From Streptomyces fumigatiscleroticus (lineage in GTDB: Bacteria > Actinomycetota > Actinomycetes > Streptomycetales > Streptomycetaceae): 64,000 nt of DNA. The stretch is taken from positions 186,001 through 250,000 of the forward strand of contig NZ_BMQF01000008.1 in assembly GCF_014647975.1 (NCBI RefSeq), read 5' to 3'. Shown here piece after piece: positions 60,559 to 64,000 of this stretch. The notes under the pieces were generated by a model. The model saw only the letters and a program-made list of their open reading frames with translations. It did no database searches and had not been told where the DNA came from. The position numbers and the translations under genes are program-made. Each line of letters opens with the position of its first letter. The stretch's first letter is position 1.

Positions 60559-61533
60559 ATGTCGCGTCCCCTGACCCGTGTGCTGACCCTGCTGGAACTC
60601 CTCCAGTCGAACGCCGGGCTCAGCGGGGCCGAGTTGGCCGGCCGCCTGGACACCGATGTCCGCACGGTGCGTCGGTACATCGCTCACCTGCGCGAACTGG
60701 GCATCCCCGTGGAGGCCGAACGCGGCCGCCACGGCGGCTACCGACTGGCCCGCGGTTACCGGATGCCACCTCTGGTCCTCACCAACGACGAGGCTCTCGC
60801 CGTCGTCCTGGGCCTGCTCGCAGCGGAGCGTCTGGGCATGGGCACGGCCGCACCGGCCAGTGCCGGTGCCCTGGCCAAGGTCGAGCGGGTGCTCCCGCAC
60901 GCCCTGCGGGAACCGCTCGCCGCCATGCGGGACACCCTGTCGTTCACCGCCGCCGCCGTGATCGGGCAGGCACCCGGAACCGGCGTCCTGCTGGCCCTGG
61001 CCCAGGCTTCCCGCGCCCGCACGACCGTCGGCATCAGCCACCGCTCCTGGCGCCAGGAGCACACCGAACGTGACATCGACCCTTACGGCGTCATCTTCCA
61101 CGCCGGCCGCTGGTACGCCGTCGGCCACGACCACCTCCGCGACAGCCTGCGGACCTTCCGCATCGACCGGATCGCCACCGTCACCCCCCGTCCCCGCCGC
61201 TTCACGCCCCCCGACGGGTTCGACCCCGTCGCCCACCTGACCTCGACCCTGGCCCAGGGGGCCTACCGCTGGCAGGTCGAGGTGACCATCGAAGGCCCTC
61301 TCGAGGCGATCGCCCGCAGACTGCCGCGCTCGGCGGTGACCCTCACCGCCGGGCCCTCCGGCGTCCTCATGCGCGCACAGGCGGAACGGCTGGACGGCAT
61401 GGCACACCTGCTCGCCTCCCTGGAATGGCCCTTCGTCATCCACCACCCCGACGAACTGCGAAAGGCCTTGAAGGACTTGGCCGACCGGCTCACCGCGGCC
61501 GCGCGACGAGAAGCGGGAGAACCACCGCCGTAA
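60559..61533 (+). CDS. HTH-WYL domain transcriptional regulator (DeoR-like)
   Basis: A 324-residue regulator. The winged helix at 1-60 (LTRVLTLLELLQSNAGLSGA, then LDTDVRTVRRYIAHLRELG) is followed by a WYL domain with DIDPYGVIFHAGRWYAVGHD near residue 173-192 and a C-terminal WCX-type extension. WYL domains bind small ligands or nucleic acid. It probably controls the divergent alpha/beta hydrolase, a frequent pairing. ATG at 60559 agrees with the family N-terminus. Confidence 0.9.
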   Translation: MSRPLTRVLTLLELLQSNAGLSGAELAGRLDTDVRTVRRYIAHLRELGIPVEAERGRHGGYRLARGYRMPPLVLTNDEALAVVLGLLAAERLGMGTAAPASAGALAKVERVLPHALREPLAAMRDTLSFTAAAVIGQAPGTGVLLALAQASRARTTVGISHRSWRQEHTERDIDPYGVIFHAGRWYAVGHDHLRDSLRTFRIDRIATVTPRPRRFTPPDGFDPVAHLTSTLAQGAYRWQVEVTIEGPLEAIARRLPRSAVTLTAGPSGVLMRAQAERLDGMAHLLASLEWPFVIHHPDELRKALKDLADRLTAAARREAGEPPP

Positions 61534-61655
61534 TGCCTTGACCGTGCCGGTCCGCCCCGGGCCCGCCGGGCGCCGAAGCGGCTGCCGCGAGGCCCTTTCG
61601 GCCTTCCGAGCGGCCCGACGACGGACATCGCGGCAGCGCTGGAGAGGGCCGGCGC

Positions 61656-62158
61656 ATGACCTCGGCGACCGAGACGAGCCCGGTCGCACCGGTCACGCTG
61701 ACCACCTCCGACGGGGAGCGCCTCCAGTTCGGGTGCGCGCCGGGACAGACCGTCCTCGAGGCCGCCGCGGGGTCGGGCGCCGCCCTGCCCGCCGCGTGCC
61801 GCCGGGGCGCCCGCGGCTCCTGCCGGGCCACCGTCACCGACGGCGCGTACGACCTGGACACCCACAGCCCCGAGGCGCTGCCGCCCGCGCGGTCCGCTGA
61901 CGGCGGACCTGCCCTACGACAGCTCCCGCATCCTGTACGGCGGCGTCCCGGTGCGCGAGGGCACGGTCACCGCGCTGGAGCCGGTCGCGCGCGACACGCT
62001 CCGCCTGAAGCTGCTGCTGGACGAGGACGAGGACGAGGAGCAGGGTGCCGGTTTCCAGTTCGACGCGGGGCAGTTCGTCGAGGTGCAGGTGCCCGGCCGG
62101 GAGGAGCGGCGGGCCCACTCGCTCGCCAGCACCGGCAACGGGGACGGACTGGGCCGCT
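61656..62158 (+). pseudogene. ferredoxin-FAD reductase of a monooxygenase/dioxygenase (MmoC-like), decayed
   Basis: The first frame gives a plant-type ferredoxin domain (SDGERLQFGCAPGQTVLEAA) in which the iron-sulphur motif reads CRRGARGSC: the second ligand cysteine is replaced by Arg. After EALPPA the family sequence resumes in another frame as PLTADLPYDSSRILYGGVPV, with the segment carrying the fourth cysteine deleted. The FAD domain continues (FDAGQFVEVQVPGREERRAH, then SLAST) and stops at the 3' end of the next gene at 62157. NAD-binding domain absent. The gene is dead. Confidence 0.8.
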
Positions 62159-62531
62159 ATGGCGTCCCCGTGTCCTCCAGCGCCTTCCGGGCGGCGAGAT
62201 ACCCTGCGATTCTGAATGCCAGTTCGTGGGAACCGAACGTGTCGGCACGGGCCTGCCGCAGCACGACGCGGGTGGCGGCCACGAGGCCGTGCTCGGGCAG
62301 ATCCAAGTGCTCCTTGATCCCCGCGGCGACCGCGGCGAAGAAGCGGGGCACGTCCGTGACGGGCTCGTACTCGACCGTCAGCCCCTCGGCCACTTCGAAG
62401 ACGAACCCGTCGGCCGCGGGCTCGAAGTCCACCTCGATCTCCGCGAAGTGGGGAGCACAGTTCTGCTTCCGGTGCAGCACGCGCACACCGCGGATCGGAT
62501 ACGGCGGGAACCGGTGCGGCGCTGACGACAT
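62157..62531 (-). CDS. EF-G domain IV-like small protein
   Basis: A 124-residue protein. The C-terminal FGSHELAFRIAGYLAARKAL resembles the SSEMAFKIA helix of elongation factor G and ribosome-protection proteins, and VPRFFAAVAAGIKEHL resembles the preceding helix. Such a stand-alone domain IV could mimic tRNA at the ribosome, but the match is by eye and short. GC bias is normal. It abuts the broken reductase gene on the other strand, so the reductase was probably truncated when this gene arrived. Confidence 0.55.
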   Translation of the reverse strand: MSSAPHRFPPYPIRGVRVLHRKQNCAPHFAEIEVDFEPAADGFVFEVAEGLTVEYEPVTDVPRFFAAVAAGIKEHLDLPEHGLVAATRVVLRQARADTFGSHELAFRIAGYLAARKALEDTGTP

Positions 62532-62571
62532 GCCGGCACGCTATCGCGGCGCAAGCCGGGAGGGGGACGGT

Positions 62572-63029
62572 CTACCTCACGGGAACGAGGGTCAAGTAGG
62601 CCAGGCCCATGACGCCGCGATACCCGCGGAGCCACATGCCGCGGTGACGGTCCACTCGTTCGCGGGTCTCCTCCGCCGAGCGGTGGCCGGGATGGGCGGC
62701 GAGCCACTCCTCGGCGTCGGCCTGGTAGGCGGACTCAGGCCAGGTCCTCCTCGTTGAGGTCGACGCCGACGCCGGTCGCGCCGGGGGCCGCTTCGAGCAG
62801 ACGGAGCATGAACTCGCCCCATCCGCAGCCGATGTCGAGCACGGTGAGGGGGTCGGCCGGACCGGCCCGTTCGGTGAGCCGGCGGATCATCCTGGCGGCC
62901 CGGTCCTCGAAAGAGGGGGCCGTGGAAGGTGAGTCGGGTCAGTCGCGGCGGGGCGATGGCGTCGTCCATGAGCCGGAACAGCAGGCACGGCTCGCCCGCC
63001 TGCGACACCTGTTCTCCGTGTGCCGGCAC
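62572..63029 (-). pseudogene. class I SAM-dependent methyltransferase, decayed
   Basis: Three pieces of one protein lie in order on the minus strand but in different frames: CLLFRLMDDAIAPPRLTRLT (62960-63000), then RMIRRLTERAGPADPLTVLD and IGCGWGEFMLRLLEAAPGA with motif I (VLDIGCGWGE), ending at NEEDLA followed by a stop, then the C-terminus AYQADAEEWLAAHPGHR and MWLRGYRGVMGLAYLTLVPV to the stop at 62572. A frameshift near 62918 and a deletion of the middle (about 150 residues) are visible. Confidence 0.8.
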
Positions 63030-63541
63030 CGGGCGAGAGGCCGCCTCGAGAGGTCATGGGCCCCAGAACACGTCCTGTGATCGACACGGTCTCCCTGGGC
63101 GGGACCGGTCGGCACACGCATCAGCGGTTGCCCGCCCCCGGTGCCGCCGGGGGCGAAGGCGTCGATGGTCCCGTCGCTCTCCCGGAACAGGGAGAGGCCG
63201 CCGTCTCCTGGGAGCGGTGCCACAGATACATGGCGGCGTCCTCCGCGCGGGCGGCGGGAGCCGGGATCACCGGTCGCAGGCAGGCGGACAGGAGCGCGAC
63301 CGTCCAGGACCGGCTCGGTCCGCCGGACATCCCGCGACCGGCCGGCATCGCGGGCTCGAACCCGTGGACGCCCGCCCGCTGAGCCGGCTGCGCCGAGGAG
63401 GCGTTCGTCGTCTTCCCGGAGACGATCTTCCGCTGTCCACGCGGGCAGGCGGAGGGACGGCGGCAGGCACAGGAGTACGGGCGTTCCGTGGGCGTTCCCG
63501 TCACCCAGCTGGACTGGGGGGACTGAGCGCCGGCGGCCCTC
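63030..63541. other. 512-base region of degenerate sequence
   Basis: Between the methyltransferase remnant and the P450 gene. Minus-strand frames contain protein-like pieces (AEDAAMYLWHRSQETAAS; LSLFRESDGTIDAFAPGG) in different frames, probably relics of another gene, but I cannot name it. No intact gene is supported. Confidence 0.45.
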
Positions 63542-64000
63542 CTACGCGGTGTCGGCACGGCGCCGGTAGCGCATGCGGCACGGACCGCTCAGTCCGCGCG
63601 GTGCCAGGCCGGTGACGGGCGTCGGTGTGTCGAGGAGCTCCATGTGGAAGTGGCGCAGCAGGAGGGTGACCAGAACCTTGGTCTCCAGACGGGCGAAGCG
63701 CCGGCCCAGGCAGCGGTGGACGCCAGCGCCGAAGCCCAGGAGACGCTGGACGGCCTTGGGATCCTCGGCGTACCGCCGCGGGCGGAAGGCCTCGGGGTCG
63801 GGGAACTCCTCGGGCAGACGGTGGGTGAGGTAGGGGGAGGTGAGGACCATCGTGCCGCGCGGAACGTGATGACTGCCGATGTGCAGGTCACGCAGGGCTC
63901 TGCGGGCGATGAGAATGGCGAGCGGGTGCAGTCGCTCGGATTCGTAGAGCACATGGTCCAGGTGGGTGAGCCGGTGCAGGCCCTCCATGGTCAGCGTGGT
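63542..64000 (-). CDS. cytochrome P450, C-terminal part, cut by window edge
   Basis: 153 codons from the window end to the stop at 63542. The ExxR motif is ESERLHP near the beginning, the PERF-like segment is DPEAFRPRRYAED, and the heme-binding loop is LLGFGAGVHRCLGRRFA with the axial Cys. The sequence around them resembles the CYP51-like bacterial P450 group (HVPRGTMVLTSPYLTHRLPE). It uses electrons from a ferredoxin to hydroxylate a lipid-like substrate; the substrate cannot be read. N-terminal two thirds lie outside the window. Confidence 0.88.
   Translation of the reverse strand, partial: TTLTMEGLHRLTHLDHVLYESERLHPLAILIARRALRDLHIGSHHVPRGTMVLTSPYLTHRLPEEFPDPEAFRPRRYAEDPKAVQRLLGFGAGVHRCLGRRFARLETKVLVTLLLRHFHMELLDTPTPVTGLAPRGLSGPCRMRYRRRADTA

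Noticed and set aside
63350..63375. GGGTTCGAGCCCG (minus strand), similar to a tRNA T arm
   Set aside because: No matching acceptor, D or anticodon stems lie at the expected distance; the similarity is confined to one short palindrome.

Overview
The window is high-GC DNA with strongly G/C-biased third codon positions, many GTG starts, GTGA/ATGA start-stop overlaps, twin-arginine and lipoprotein signals, and gene families typical of Streptomyces. I take it to be a Streptomyces chromosome segment; the species cannot be read from it. There are no rRNA genes, CRISPR arrays or intact insertion sequences. One tRNA-like gene is present.

Layout. 1-10.6 kb is a regulator-rich accessory region: an antibiotic-monooxygenase-fold protein, a divergent HxlR regulator/quinone oxidoreductase pair sharing a perfect palindrome, an ECF41-type sigma factor followed by its FAD oxidoreductase, an Lrp regulator with a divergent EamA exporter, and a LysR regulator followed by a carboxylesterase. 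10.7-12.3 kb holds a frameshifted deaminase coupled to a phosphotransferase, then dense tandem repeats. 12.3-18.7 kb (minus strand) is a sugar operon: substrate-binding lipoprotein, two-domain ATPase, permease and a secreted GH95 alpha-L-fucosidase. 19.1-24.6 kb (minus) is a tightly overlapping operon of LRR protein, ankyrin protein, MoxR AAA+ ATPase and vWA/metallopeptidase-like protein, followed upstream by an odd tRNA-like gene. 24.8-32.9 kb (minus) is an eight-gene phosphonate unit: GntR regulator, FAD oxidase, phosphonatase-like HAD hydrolase, ABC importer and a phosphodiesterase.

33-40 kb is a cellobiose/beta-glucoside locus of the cebR-cebEFG-bglC type with three helically phased operators; the ATPase of the importer is absent and is presumably the shared MsiK type. 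40-42.8 kb is a metal-efflux P1B-4 ATPase with a ferredoxin-like gene and a divergent ArsR regulator. 43.0-44.2 kb is a CBM2 secreted protein whose promoter carries a canonical CebR box, so it probably belongs to the cellulose/cellobiose response.

44.9-52.6 kb is a single 2,569-residue ORF with clearly lower GC than its surroundings. It carries a papain-like domain, an amidoligase-like domain and three separate zinc-metallopeptidase motifs. It is the most unusual object in the window. Pectate lyase, VOC and GH1 remnants lie around it, marking a decayed, rearranged region. 53-64 kb continues with an HTH-lectin membrane protein, an MFS exporter, an ECF42 sigma factor coupled to its DGPF/YciI partner with a matching promoter, a WYL regulator/hydrolase pair, two decayed genes (a flavin reductase and a methyltransferase) and the C-terminal part of a cytochrome P450 cut by the window edge.
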